Origin: Zunongwangia sp. ESRF-bin46
Lineage (GTDB): Bacteria > Bacteroidota > Bacteroidia > Flavobacteriales > Flavobacteriaceae
NCBI GenBank assembly: GCA_002631855.1
Contig: NTLF01000012.1
Coordinates: forward strand, 1 to 64,000
Reading direction: 5' to 3'
Length of the DNA stretch: 64,000 nucleotides
This document shows positions 43,768 through 52,749 of this stretch, one piece after another. Below the pieces are notes generated by a model. It was given only the letters and a program-made list of their open reading frames with translations, was not told where the DNA came from and did not search any database. Position 1 is the stretch's first letter; the number at the start of each line of letters is the position of its first letter. A program made the position numbers and the translations under genes.

Positions 43768-44799
43768 ATGTACATCACAATCACACCTCAAAAATTAGGC
43801 AATAATTATCCACAAAGTTCAGCGGATTTTGTGGGCTATTTGGAAAAGGAAAATCAAGGTTTGGAACAAAAGGACATGAAACATTTTTTTAACCAATATG
43901 GCGATGAGATTTCCGCAGAGGAAGTGGTCAAAAAAATTGATGGAAATACCGCAAAATTGAAAAAGAAAGAACCCAAGTTTTATTCTATCACGGTCAGTCC
44001 TTCAAAATATGAATTGCGAAAACTTCAGAACAATAGTCAAGATTTAAAAACCTACACTCGTGAGCTGATGAAAGATTATGTTGCCAGCTTCAATCGGGAA
44101 ATTCACGGACGACCCATAACCATAGAAGACATAAAATACTATGCGAAAATTGAGCATCAACGCACCTTTAAGGGAACGGATTATCAGATAAAAGAAAACC
44201 AACCCTACGCTACAAAAATACTTCAGCTTAAAACCGAAATCCGAAATATTCAAGAAGGACGAGCTCAAGGGAATATCAAAAGGATAAAAAAGGAAATCGC
44301 CAGGTTGGAACGCCAAGCACCACATCAACAAAATGGAAAACGGATTGTCCAGGGAATGGCAAAAGATGGAAACCAAAGTCACATCCATATCATCGTGAGC
44401 CGAAAGGATGCTTCAAATTCTGTTAGCCTTTCCCCAGGAAGTAAACACAAAGCTTCAGAAGTTGAAATGCATGGCAAAAAGGTAAAGCGCGGTTTTGATA
44501 GGGATGCCTTTTTCGCGAAAGCAGAAAAAACCTTCGACAAAACTTTTAGCTACAAACGCAACTTTGCCGAGACCTATAAAGCACGAAACGATTTTGTAAA
44601 GAACCCGAACCTATACTTCTCCGCCCTAATGAAATTACCAGCCAATGAAAAAGCATTGGCTTTCAAAATGATTACCAAAAGTGGCTTGCCAATTGTTCCA
44701 AGTATTCCAGTCAGTCAAGTACAAATCGCACTTCGGGTTTTTAAACGATTAAGACGTGGCGCAGAAGTGGCCATTAGGTCTAGTTCAATAGGAATTTAA
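43768..44799 (+). CDS. DUF5712-family relaxase/mobilization protein
   Basis: A 343-residue protein of the DUF5712 family of mobilization proteins in Bacteroidota. A candidate catalytic region is seen in NQSHIHIIVSRKD (HxH metal site) near residue 210, with Tyr residues upstream (YYAKIEHQRTFKG). A Lys/Glu-rich coiled-coil segment (about 145-190) lies in between. The protein would nick oriT and stay bound to the transferred strand. It lies downstream of BfmA and ahead of an adenine-type methyltransferase. Confidence 0.85.
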   Translation: MYITITPQKLGNNYPQSSADFVGYLEKENQGLEQKDMKHFFNQYGDEISAEEVVKKIDGNTAKLKKKEPKFYSITVSPSKYELRKLQNNSQDLKTYTRELMKDYVASFNREIHGRPITIEDIKYYAKIEHQRTFKGTDYQIKENQPYATKILQLKTEIRNIQEGRAQGNIKRIKKEIARLERQAPHQQNGKRIVQGMAKDGNQSHIHIIVSRKDASNSVSLSPGSKHKASEVEMHGKKVKRGFDRDAFFAKAEKTFDKTFSYKRNFAETYKARNDFVKNPNLYFSALMKLPANEKALAFKMITKSGLPIVPSIPVSQVQIALRVFKRLRRGAEVAIRSSSIGI

Positions 44800-44810
44800 A
44801 ATATATAGTT

Positions 44811-45524
44811 ATGGAAACTAAAGAGGAAAGAGGAAAACACGACGATAAAAATGTTTTGCAAGAGCCCAAAATAGAGCTGCTTAACATTGATTGTATGCTT
44901 TACTTAAAAAAGTGTACAGATAATCAATTTGACCTTGCTATTGTAGACCCACCTTATGGAATAGGCATTCATAAAATGAATTTTACAAGAAGTCTCAAGG
45001 CTGGACTTGCCAAACGAAAAGATTATAGTGCAACTGGCGATTGGGATAAGGAAATCCCGAAACCCGAATATTGGAAAGAGTTGATGCGAGTATCCAAGAA
45101 TCAGATAATCTGGGGTGGTAATTTTTTTCCCTTGCCTTTGTCCAGAGGCTGGGTGTTTTGGGATAAACGAACTGACGCAAAATACAATACGAATTTTGCA
45201 GATGGCGAATTAGCCTGGACCTCTTTCAACAGGCCTTTAAGGTGCTTCCGGTGGTTATGGAATGGGATGCTTCAGCAAAATATGAAGAACAAGCAAATTA
45301 GAATCCATCCTACTGAAAAGCCTAAAGCTCTATATGAATGGTTACTTATGAAATATGCCAAAAAGGGTGATAAAATTATCGATACACATCTTGGCAGTGG
45401 CAGTATCGCTATGGCCTGCTGGAATATGAAGTATGATTTAGTGGGAATGGATATAAATAATATTTATGTAAAAGCTGCTCAGAAAAGATTGGATGATTAC
45501 AGAAAACAATTGAAGCTTTTTTAA
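44811..45524 (+). CDS. DNA methyltransferase (N4/N6, DPPY-type)
   Basis: A 237-residue N6-adenine or N4-cytosine methyltransferase. Motif IV DPPYG is near residue 45, IHPTEKP near 170 and the AdoMet-binding motif THLGSGSIAM near 190, so DPPY precedes the AdoMet motif (beta-type order). No restriction gene lies next to it. It is inserted between the relaxase and coupling-protein genes with gaps of 11 and 2 bases, so it is co-transcribed with mobilization genes. Methylation of incoming DNA to escape host restriction is an inference. Confidence 0.88.
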   Translation: METKEERGKHDDKNVLQEPKIELLNIDCMLYLKKCTDNQFDLAIVDPPYGIGIHKMNFTRSLKAGLAKRKDYSATGDWDKEIPKPEYWKELMRVSKNQIIWGGNFFPLPLSRGWVFWDKRTDAKYNTNFADGELAWTSFNRPLRCFRWLWNGMLQQNMKNKQIRIHPTEKPKALYEWLLMKYAKKGDKIIDTHLGSGSIAMACWNMKYDLVGMDINNIYVKAAQKRLDDYRKQLKLF

Positions 45525-45526
45525 GG

Positions 45527-46969
45527 ATGGACAGCATACCTCAGATAATAGCGTTTATTGTAGCACCCGGATTGTTCATAATTATTGTGATTTATGGTCT
45601 TGTGGATTCAAAAGATGGCACTGCTAAGAAGAATAAGTATCGTGTAAAGTTTGAATTAAAATCAGGGAAGTTTCAGATTGATAATATAAAACGTGGCGCA
45701 TCCATAATAGGTTCTGCCGGAAGTGGTAAGACTGAAAGTGTGGTGTATGGCTTTTTAAAACATTTCCGGAAAGAGCACTTCTGTGGAATCATTCACGACT
45801 ATAAAGACTTTGAGCTTACCGAAATGGCATATCCACTTTTTAAGGTTAGCGATATCTCTTTTAAGGTCATTTCCTTTGATAAAATCATCCATAAGGTAAA
45901 TCCTATCGCACCACGCTATTTAGAGAATGAGGAAAGCGTAAACGAGGTATCAAGGGTATTGATTGAAAACCTTTTAGAGCAAAGGGAAAGTGGAACAACC
46001 GGAACAACTAAATTCTTTAATGATGCAGCTGAAGGTTTGATTGGTGGTTTGATTTGGAAATTGAAAACCGACTATCCCAAATACTGTACGTTGCCACATT
46101 TAATAGCGATTTATCAAATGCTCGATACGGATAGCCTTATTCAGTTTTTGGAAACCAACACCACATCGAGAGCGATGGCAGATGCTTTTATTAGTGGAAA
46201 GGATTCGGATAGGCAGACCGCTGGTGTGAAAAGCACCCTGGCAAATGCACTTAAACGAATTAGTACGCAGCGCATTTTTATGGCACTATCCGCAGACGAA
46301 GTGCCATTGAATATTAATAGCGTGGATAATCCAGCAATCATTTCGGTAGTAAACAACCCAAAATATGAAACCTCTTATTCGCCTGTCATAGCTACGATTA
46401 TTCATACCATTACTAAGCAAATGAGCGTGCGAAATTCCAAACCGTCGTTCTTGCTGATGGAAGAGGCGCCTACCATAAGGTTGTTGAATATGCACCGTAT
46501 TCCAGCAACTTTAAGAAGTTATGATATCGCAACCATATATGTAATGCAAGATAAGATTCAGAATGATATGATGTATGGCGATAAGGCAAGTAAAGCCATT
46601 TTGAGCAATCTGTCCTATCAGTTTTTTGGTAAGGTAAACGATCCAGACACCGCTAAATATTACGAGCGCTTTTTTGAAATCATCAAAGACCCAACCAAAA
46701 GTATTAGTCGTGGCCACAATCTCGATTTTGACACAAGAGTTACTACAGGCGAAAAGGAAATCCCAAAGATTAGAGCTGATGTGTTTTTTAGATTAAAGCA
46801 AGGCGAGTTTATAACTTATGCTGATGGTAGGGATAAAAAGGTGCAGTTTAAATTAGCCCGAATTCAAAGGCAACTTCCTGAAGAATCCAAGCAATATTCC
46901 CAAGCGGATTTAGCGGTTAATTTTGAGCGGGTTTATGATGAGGCGAGGTCGATATTTGATCAAATCTGA
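45527..46969 (+). CDS. Type IV coupling protein (TraG/VirD4-like ATPase)
   Basis: A 480-residue coupling ATPase: one N-terminal helix (about 5-25), Walker A GSAGSGKTESVV near residue 65, Walker B PSFLLMEEAPT near 305, and the tail of the AAA domain with PKIRADVFFRLKQGEF. It recruits the relaxase-DNA complex to the transfer channel. It starts 2 bases after the methyltransferase gene. The 4x GGTGGT repeat follows its stop. Confidence 0.9.
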   Translation: MDSIPQIIAFIVAPGLFIIIVIYGLVDSKDGTAKKNKYRVKFELKSGKFQIDNIKRGASIIGSAGSGKTESVVYGFLKHFRKEHFCGIIHDYKDFELTEMAYPLFKVSDISFKVISFDKIIHKVNPIAPRYLENEESVNEVSRVLIENLLEQRESGTTGTTKFFNDAAEGLIGGLIWKLKTDYPKYCTLPHLIAIYQMLDTDSLIQFLETNTTSRAMADAFISGKDSDRQTAGVKSTLANALKRISTQRIFMALSADEVPLNINSVDNPAIISVVNNPKYETSYSPVIATIIHTITKQMSVRNSKPSFLLMEEAPTIRLLNMHRIPATLRSYDIATIYVMQDKIQNDMMYGDKASKAILSNLSYQFFGKVNDPDTAKYYERFFEIIKDPTKSISRGHNLDFDTRVTTGEKEIPKIRADVFFRLKQGEFITYADGRDKKVQFKLARIQRQLPEESKQYSQADLAVNFERVYDEARSIFDQI

Positions 46970-46980
46970 GATAATTAAAT

Positions 46981-47028
46981 GGTGGTGCAAAAGGTGGTCT
47001 AATAGGTGGTGTAATGGGTGGTCAAATC
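46981..47028. repeat. Four tandem 12-base units beginning GGTGGT
   Basis: Units start at 46981, 46993, 47005 and 47017, each GGTGGT plus six variable bases. The 12-base period is a multiple of three, so the repeat could be the trace of a Gly-Gly protein repeat or an iteron-like protein-binding site. It lies between the coupling protein and the DUF2971 gene. Confidence 0.7.
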
Positions 47029-47037
47029 TTTGAATCC

Positions 47038-47820
47038 TCATTCCGGAATATATAGCGGTTTATAAGACAACTTTCCTATCGATACCGGTCCTGTCACTTG
47101 ATAAACCTTTACGGTATTACAATACTCTTTGACCGTAGTAACCACTTTCTCTATAAAGTCTGGTTCGGCAGCATATCCAATAAGTACATTCAACAAAGAG
47201 GAAGGCTTGAAATTGATTCTTCCGGTTCTGTCCTTCAAAAGTCTAAGCTCTTTTTCGTAAGACCAATCTTCAGTTTTTTTATAGAACAAATCAATTATAT
47301 GATTGGGTTGGGAAATTGGGCTGTATTCCCGTTCCTTTATTTCAGATACATAATGCACGGGAAGGATATTATGAAAAAAAGTAGGGTCATCGCTACTGTC
47401 AAAATGAAGACAGACCCCTTTGTTATCTTCCGAATATATTTCCCACAGTTTTTCGTTCATTGGGTACATCGTAAAGCAAGCAATTCCAAAGCTGGACACG
47501 AAAGGTTTAATTTTGGTGTTAGCGAATTCCTGAAGATTTTCTGGGGTCATATTCCTATCGAAATATTCCTTAGTTCTTGGGTCAAGGATACTCTTTGCAA
47601 CTGTATCATAAAGCAATTTGAGTTCAGAAGGATGTGTTGAAAGTTTTACAAACTCTGGGTTAGAGTCTAATTCATCGTTCAGGGAATCCCTATCTGAGAA
47701 CCAGATATATTTTTCTTTAAGTTCGCTTAAGGTATTCTCGTTGGGCGGTCGGAATCGGAACACATAAGGTATTCCCATTTCGATGGCCATTTTGTGCTCT
47801 TGGTCAAAAATGTTATACAT
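47038..47820 (-). CDS. DUF2971 protein
   Basis: A 260-residue protein with the DUF2971 pattern: FSDRDSLNDELD near residue 45, ACFTMYPMNEKLWEIYSEDNKGVCLHFD near 115-145 and DWSYEKELRLL near 190. The family is frequent in phages and defence-type islands but has no proven function. It is transcribed towards the coupling protein gene and away from HipB, with 68 bases to the HipB start. Confidence 0.85.
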   Translation of the reverse strand: MYNIFDQEHKMAIEMGIPYVFRFRPPNENTLSELKEKYIWFSDRDSLNDELDSNPEFVKLSTHPSELKLLYDTVAKSILDPRTKEYFDRNMTPENLQEFANTKIKPFVSSFGIACFTMYPMNEKLWEIYSEDNKGVCLHFDSSDDPTFFHNILPVHYVSEIKEREYSPISQPNHIIDLFYKKTEDWSYEKELRLLKDRTGRINFKPSSLLNVLIGYAAEPDFIEKVVTTVKEYCNTVKVYQVTGPVSIGKLSYKPLYIPE

Positions 47821-47888
47821 AGTTTAAAGTTAATAATGTTGCATATTATCAACAAAAATAGTAATATTGGGGTAAATATGAAACAAAG

Positions 47889-48176
47889 ATGAATCCTAAA
47901 AAAGCAATTCTTTTACCAAAATATCAAAAAGTTTTTGAGCAATTGGGCGAAAATATAAAGCTGGCACGAAAGCGAAGAAAGCTCACTACTGAGCAAGTTT
48001 CTGAACGTGCTGGTATCAATCGTACCACCTTATATAGGATTGAAAAGGGCGACCCTGCCGTTGCTATAGGTTCCTATTTCAATGTGTTCAGGGTGCTGAA
48101 TTTAGAGGATGATTTTAAAAAGCTGGGGATAGATGACGAATTTGGCAGAAAACTTCAGGATCTTGATTTACTATAG
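47889..48176 (+). CDS. hipB: HipB-like antitoxin (Xre HTH)
   Basis: A 95-residue Xre-type helix-turn-helix protein (GENIKLARKRRKLTTEQVSERAGINRTTLYRIEKG). It is the usual DNA-binding antitoxin encoded in front of hipA, and its gene ends 5 bases before hipA. It probably represses the operon. Confidence 0.88.
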   Translation: MNPKKAILLPKYQKVFEQLGENIKLARKRRKLTTEQVSERAGINRTTLYRIEKGDPAVAIGSYFNVFRVLNLEDDFKKLGIDDEFGRKLQDLDLL

Positions 48177-48181
48177 ATAGT

Positions 48182-49438
48182 ATGGCAACAGGAAAATTTG
48201 ACATATACGTGTTTGCAGATTGGGCATCTTTGGAAAAACCAACTTTGGTAGGTGTACTTTCGGCTCACTTTGCCAAAGGGAAAAAAGCATTCAGTTTTGA
48301 ATATGACAAGGTTTGGTTAAAGACCGACGCGCAACGATTGTTAGACCCAGATATTGAGTTTTATTCAGGGCCACAATATCCTACTAATAAAGGAAACTTT
48401 GGAATATTTCTGGACAGTATGCCAGACACTTGGGGTAAAACTTTAATGCAACGTAGAGCTGCACAAGATGCTAGGACAAAGGAAGAAAAAGCACCTAAAC
48501 TTTACGAAATAGATTATCTGCTCGGTGTCTTTGATGAGAGTAGAATGGGTGCTTTACGCTTTAAAACTGAACTGGAAGGTCCTTTTTTGGATAACGATGC
48601 AAAAAGCCCGACACCACCTTGGTCATCGCTCGGTGAGCTTCAGGAAGCGGTAAACCATTTGGAAAAGGATGAACAAAGTGATGCCATTAGAAAATGGGTA
48701 GCTGTTTTAATTGCGCCAGGTTCCTCTCTCGGTGGTGCAAGACCAAAGGCTAATATACTTGATGCTCACAAGAATTTGTGGATAGCCAAATTTCCTTCCA
48801 AAACTGATGTGGTGGATAAAGCGGCTTGGGAATATCTAGCCTATAAATTGGCCATCGCTTCCGGTATAGAAATGGCGGAATCTAAAATCGAAAAAATAAA
48901 CGGTCAATACCATACATTTTTGACCAAGCGATTTGATAGGGACAACAGCAATCGCATCCACTTTGCCTCAGCAATGACAATGACCGGAAATACGGAAGAT
49001 ATTATTAGAGATACGACACCGAGTTATTTAGAAATTGTCGAGTTTATTGAGAATTATGGGGCTGACGTGGAAGCTAATTTACACCAACTCTGGCGAAGAA
49101 TTGTATTTAACATTGCTATTTCAAATACGGATGACCACTTACGGAATCACGGCTTTATACTAACCGAAAAGGGTTGGATATTATCGCCGGCCTATGACCT
49201 AAATCCGTCGATTGAAAAGGATGGTCTATCCTTGAATATAGATATGGATGATAATGCCCTTGATTTTGATTTGGCAAAAAGTGTAGGGATCTATTTTCGC
49301 TTGAGCGAAAAAGAAATGCAGACTACCCTTAAGGAAGTCCTAACTGTAGTTAAGGACTGGAAAAGTATGGCGCAGCAGCTAGGCATTAGAAATCAGGAAA
49401 TAGAATTGATGGAAGCTGCATTCAAGACAATCGAATAA
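48182..49438 (+). CDS. hipA: HipA-like Ser/Thr kinase toxin
   Basis: A 418-residue HipA-family protein: N-terminal HipA_N part (about 1-120) then the kinase core with LWIAKFPSKTD (Lys for ATP), FLTKRFDR, and the catalytic-loop ISNTDDHLRNHGF (D-x-H-x-x-N) and SPAYDLNPS. The core looks complete, so the toxin is likely active. HipA relatives phosphorylate aminoacyl-tRNA synthetases and cause dormancy. HipBA probably stabilises the element. Confidence 0.9.
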   Translation: MATGKFDIYVFADWASLEKPTLVGVLSAHFAKGKKAFSFEYDKVWLKTDAQRLLDPDIEFYSGPQYPTNKGNFGIFLDSMPDTWGKTLMQRRAAQDARTKEEKAPKLYEIDYLLGVFDESRMGALRFKTELEGPFLDNDAKSPTPPWSSLGELQEAVNHLEKDEQSDAIRKWVAVLIAPGSSLGGARPKANILDAHKNLWIAKFPSKTDVVDKAAWEYLAYKLAIASGIEMAESKIEKINGQYHTFLTKRFDRDNSNRIHFASAMTMTGNTEDIIRDTTPSYLEIVEFIENYGADVEANLHQLWRRIVFNIAISNTDDHLRNHGFILTEKGWILSPAYDLNPSIEKDGLSLNIDMDDNALDFDLAKSVGIYFRLSEKEMQTTLKEVLTVVKDWKSMAQQLGIRNQEIELMEAAFKTIE

Positions 49439-49518
49439 ACAGAAAAAGAAAAAATTGAGAAATTATGTCCAAAAAAGAACACGCCAACTGTCTTTAGAGT
49501 GAACCAAAAAATTTTACA

Positions 49519-49866
49519 ATGAAAAAATACTTATTACTGCTTCACGAAGACATCAAGAAAATACGAAAACTTTCCCCAAAGGAAATGGAAGAATTGGCAA
49601 ATTCCCATATGGCTTGGGCTGAAAAATTGGGCGAATCTGGACATCTGATTTCTGGCGAAGGACTTGAAGAAAATAGCGTGCAGATTTCAGGAAAGGATAG
49701 TGTCGTAAAAGACGGAACATTCTTGGAATCCAAAGAAATGATTGGAGGCTATTATTTACTACAAGCCAAAGATTTGAAAACGGTCATAGAATTGGCAAAA
49801 GGTTGTCCTTGCCATTTATGGGGCGGAACTACCGAAATAAGACCGATAATGGAATATGAAGAATAA
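49519..49866 (+). CDS. YCII-domain (DGPF/YciI-like) protein
   Basis: A 115-residue YCII-fold protein: MKKYLLLLHED at the start, SPKEMEELANSHMAWAEKL, then GGYYLLQAKDLKTVIELAKGCP and EIRPIMEYEE at the end. It ends 11 bases inside the following ECF sigma factor gene, so the two are coupled. YCII proteins are typical partners of the ECF42 sigma group. Activity unknown. Confidence 0.88.
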   Translation: MKKYLLLLHEDIKKIRKLSPKEMEELANSHMAWAEKLGESGHLISGEGLEENSVQISGKDSVVKDGTFLESKEMIGGYYLLQAKDLKTVIELAKGCPCHLWGGTTEIRPIMEYEE

Positions 49867-51067
49867 AACAGCTGACGTTGTCGAATCGAGTTACAGAACC
49901 TACTACGGCAAATTATTTTCGGCTCTTTTCAGTCAATTCGGTGGTAATTATGTAAGCGAAATCGAAGATGCAATTCAAAATTCGTTTTACAAATCACTAA
50001 AAAGATGGAAACCAAACCAAGTTCCAAACAACAAAGAAAACTGGCTTTTTATTGTCGCCCGAAATGATGTTTTGAACCAAATAAAAAAGGAAAACCGATT
50101 GCAATCGGCATCTCATTTTAGAGCTAACGAGGAAACAGAAAATCCAAACGAGGATTTAAGACTAAAGACTATTTTGTTCCTATCCAAGTCCGCAACTGTT
50201 TCTTCCAAAGTAAAAGTGATTTTTATTCTCAAAAACATATTCGGTCTGCACGTCAAAGAAATTAGCGAATGCACCCTATTGTCGCAAGATGCTATTTACA
50301 AAAGCATAAACAGGGCGAAAAAAGACTTTCGACAATCTACAAAAAATGCAAATTTCGATTTGACCTTTGAGCAAACAGCGAAAAAAGACATTGAAATTGT
50401 AGAAGAAATATTTTATGCTGTTTTCAATATTGGTTTTGACTCGTTCAGCGAAAAAATCAAGTCAGTTATCAATGAAGATTTATGCTTAGAGGCTTTGGCA
50501 CTCGCAAAAATTTTGTCCGTCAAATTCCAGCGAGTAACAACAAAGAACCTTCTTGCCCTATTTTGTTTTCATCTTTCGAGGATACCTGCAAAGGTCAAGC
50601 AGGGCAAAATCATTTCGTTCTTTGAACAAGACAGGGCAAATTGGAACGAAGACTTTATAAAACTGGGTTTCCATTATTTGAAAAAACCGGAAAGGCTGAA
50701 CAAATTTTATGTTGAGGCTTTGATTGCGAGTAAACATATGACCACCAAAGAGTTGGACATTCATCATTGGAACGATATAATCATACTTTACCAATTACTG
50801 CTTTCACTTTCAAATTCGCCGATTACCAAATTGAACCTTTGTTATTGTTTGAGCAAGGCGCAAAGAATTGAAGAGGCTAAGGCATTGTTAAAAATTGTAG
50901 AAAACGAACTGCCGAACGAACATATTTACCTTTCATTGGTAAAAGCCAATATTTTCACAAACAAGAAAACCTTGGAATCTGAAAAAATCATTGACCAAGT
51001 ACTAAAAAACATTAACCAAAAAATCAGACGTGAGTACATATTGGAAAATATGTCAACGGACTTTTAA
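49856..51067 (+). CDS. ECF sigma factor, ECF42-like, with C-terminal DUF6596/TPR region
   Basis: A 403-residue protein: sigma-70 region 2 (about 10-80), region 4 helix-turn-helix (about 120-165; LHVKEISECTLLSQDAIYKSINRAKKDF), and a long C-terminal helical region (about 170-403) with HWNDIIILYQLL and LNLCYCLSKA, like the TPR-containing extension of ECF42 factors. Its ATG lies 11 bases before the YCII stop. ECF42 factors lack a classic anti-sigma and are thought to be controlled through this extension. Confidence 0.88.
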   Translation: MKNKTADVVESSYRTYYGKLFSALFSQFGGNYVSEIEDAIQNSFYKSLKRWKPNQVPNNKENWLFIVARNDVLNQIKKENRLQSASHFRANEETENPNEDLRLKTILFLSKSATVSSKVKVIFILKNIFGLHVKEISECTLLSQDAIYKSINRAKKDFRQSTKNANFDLTFEQTAKKDIEIVEEIFYAVFNIGFDSFSEKIKSVINEDLCLEALALAKILSVKFQRVTTKNLLALFCFHLSRIPAKVKQGKIISFFEQDRANWNEDFIKLGFHYLKKPERLNKFYVEALIASKHMTTKELDIHHWNDIIILYQLLLSLSNSPITKLNLCYCLSKAQRIEEAKALLKIVENELPNEHIYLSLVKANIFTNKKTLESEKIIDQVLKNINQKIRREYILENMSTDF

Positions 51068-51078
51068 AAAGCGAAACA

Positions 51079-51519
51079 ATGAGAAAACTTATTTTAATTC
51101 TAATAGTAGCAGTAACAATATCTTGTGCAAGCAAAGGCGATTTTTCAAAAAAACAAGAGCAGAACCAACAAATAGTTGAACAGTATTTTGAATATTTCAA
51201 CAATCACAACTGGCAAGGAATGGCAGAAATGTACATTGAAATAGCGGAATTTAAAGACCCATCAATTGGAGAGGGAATTGTAGAAATGACAAGAGCTGAA
51301 ATGATAGCCAAGTATTCAGCGCTGAACGAAATATTTCCCGATCTACACGATAAAATTGTTCAAACTTATCCATCAGGCGAAAAGAACATAGTCGTGGAAT
51401 TTGTATCGAGCGGAACTGCACCCGACAATTCAAAATTTGAATTACCCATTTGCACAATCTTTACAATAGAAAACGGAAAAATAACAAAGGACTTTTCATA
51501 TTTTGACAACTTTGAGTAA
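51079..51519 (+). CDS. SnoaL/NTF2-like exported lipoprotein
   Basis: A 146-residue protein: signal peptide with lipobox TISCASKG (Cys near 17) and a SnoaL-like/NTF2 fold (VEQYFEYFNNHNWQGMAEMY, then VVEFVSSGTAPDN and GKITKDFSYFDNFE). It follows the sigma factor by 11 bases and is probably the last gene of the YCII-ECF unit. Function not known. Confidence 0.8.
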   Translation: MRKLILILIVAVTISCASKGDFSKKQEQNQQIVEQYFEYFNNHNWQGMAEMYIEIAEFKDPSIGEGIVEMTRAEMIAKYSALNEIFPDLHDKIVQTYPSGEKNIVVEFVSSGTAPDNSKFELPICTIFTIENGKITKDFSYFDNFE

Positions 51520-51531
51520 TAAATCCGTATC

Positions 51532-51561
51532 TAAAAAGCCTTTTAAAAAGGCCCTTTTTCC
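51532..51561. terminator. Putative bidirectional terminator between SnoaL and DUF4878 genes
   Basis: GCCTTTT and AAAAGGC face each other closely and are bordered by A-run on the left and T-run on the right, so both convergent genes could end here. The stop of the DUF4878 gene lies within it. Confidence 0.5.
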
Positions 51562-51905
51562 CTCGGACCTTTACTGGTAACTTTCCATTGACCATTTTCC
51601 TTAGTCAGTTTGAAAATGCCTGTTTTTCCATCGTAGGTAGTGCTGTATTTTACCCAGGCAAATTCGCCATCAATAGCTTCGTCTAAAATTTCTACCTCGA
51701 TATCTTTATCAGAATCTGGCATCATATCCTGTACAGTAATCAAACTGGCATAGCCTTCTGAAGTGGTATGCTTTTTTAAAGCTGATTCATCTTTTGAGAA
51801 AAAACTTTCCGCAACTGCCTTGGCAGTTTCAGAAGGGGACATATCCTTATTTCCCGAACAGGAAATGAATAAAAGCACGAGAGAGCAAATGACGAAATTT
51901 TTCAT
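51543..51905 (-). CDS. DUF4878-like lipoprotein
   Basis: A 120-residue lipoprotein (lipobox LFISCSG near residue 16) with a DUF4878/NTF2-like fold (SPSETAKAVAESFFSKDESALKK, then GKTGIFKLTKENGQWKV). It is 7 bases downstream of TraN on the same strand. It may be an accessory lipoprotein of the transfer operon; the function is unknown. Confidence 0.8.
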   Translation of the reverse strand: MKNFVICSLVLLFISCSGNKDMSPSETAKAVAESFFSKDESALKKHTTSEGYASLITVQDMMPDSDKDIEVEILDEAIDGEFAWVKYSTTYDGKTGIFKLTKENGQWKVTSKGPREKGPF

Positions 51906-51912
51906 AATAGTA

Positions 51913-52749
51913 TTAATTTGGGTTATTGATATATCTATGTGATAGTTTCATTTCAATGTTTCGTTCACCATCCTTTTCATTCAATTCCAAAATTGCCCTA
52001 CGGTCATCGGATAATGAAAATTTGGGCAGCACATAAACAAATCGAGCCATTTCATTTTCCTTAATCTTAGACGGCAGATTATGTTTATATATCGGTTCTT
52101 GATACAGTCGTTGCAACGATTTTCTTTTCCCTTTTTGTCGAGTTTCAATCGACAGGTTCAAGAAATTCAAATCGAAATCCAACGTAGAATTATTTTCAAT
52201 CTCGATAACGAAATAGAGCTCATCCCTATCAAAAACAATATTTTCTACGGTCAAGATAATGCCTTCATTCCGTTTCTTGATTCGCCTTATGCGCTGTTTT
52301 CTATTGAGAAGATATGAGCAGAATTTTTGGTAATAATAGGTGCTGTTATCTACAAGTTCTTCAGAAGATTCAACAAGAACCGAATCTGTTGCAATCGGTT
52401 TTTCATTACCGATACTATTGGATAGCGGAATGAAATAATTAAGCTTAGAAAGCTGTTTTTTATACCTTACAATATACGAAAAAATCGAACCATTTTTATT
52501 GACTACCAGCAAATTACTTTCCTTCCCAGGCTTTGCTTGAAGCAATCCGAAATACTGCTCTTTTTCACGGTTGTAGGTAAATACAAAATTGTCCGAACCA
52601 GTTATGCCCTGCCGTATAGGTTCTGGAAAAAATAGCGCAACATTTTTGGTGTCGTTAGCATAAATGGTGTCGAGTGGTATGGGTTGCTGTTGTGCTTTTG
52701 CGGAAGCGGTAATCAATACGAGTATTAAAAATGAGATAAATGTTTTCAT
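51913..52749 (-). CDS. traN: Conjugative transposon protein TraN
   Basis: A 278-residue exported protein of the TraN (DUF4138) family: signal peptide (about 1-20, ends SAKA) and a beta-rich domain (DTIYANDTKNVALFFPEPI, SGSDNFVF-like and later VYVLPKFSLSDDRRAILELNEKDG). It resembles a VirB9-like outer core component. Its first four bases overlap TraM. Confidence 0.88.
   Translation of the reverse strand: MKTFISFLILVLITASAKAQQQPIPLDTIYANDTKNVALFFPEPIRQGITGSDNFVFTYNREKEQYFGLLQAKPGKESNLLVVNKNGSIFSYIVRYKKQLSKLNYFIPLSNSIGNEKPIATDSVLVESSEELVDNSTYYYQKFCSYLLNRKQRIRRIKKRNEGIILTVENIVFDRDELYFVIEIENNSTLDFDLNFLNLSIETRQKGKRKSLQRLYQEPIYKHNLPSKIKENEMARFVYVLPKFSLSDDRRAILELNEKDGERNIEMKLSHRYINNPN

Noticed and set aside
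46981-47028. CRISPR-like array
   Set aside because: Units are 12 bases without spacers; no cas genes are present.
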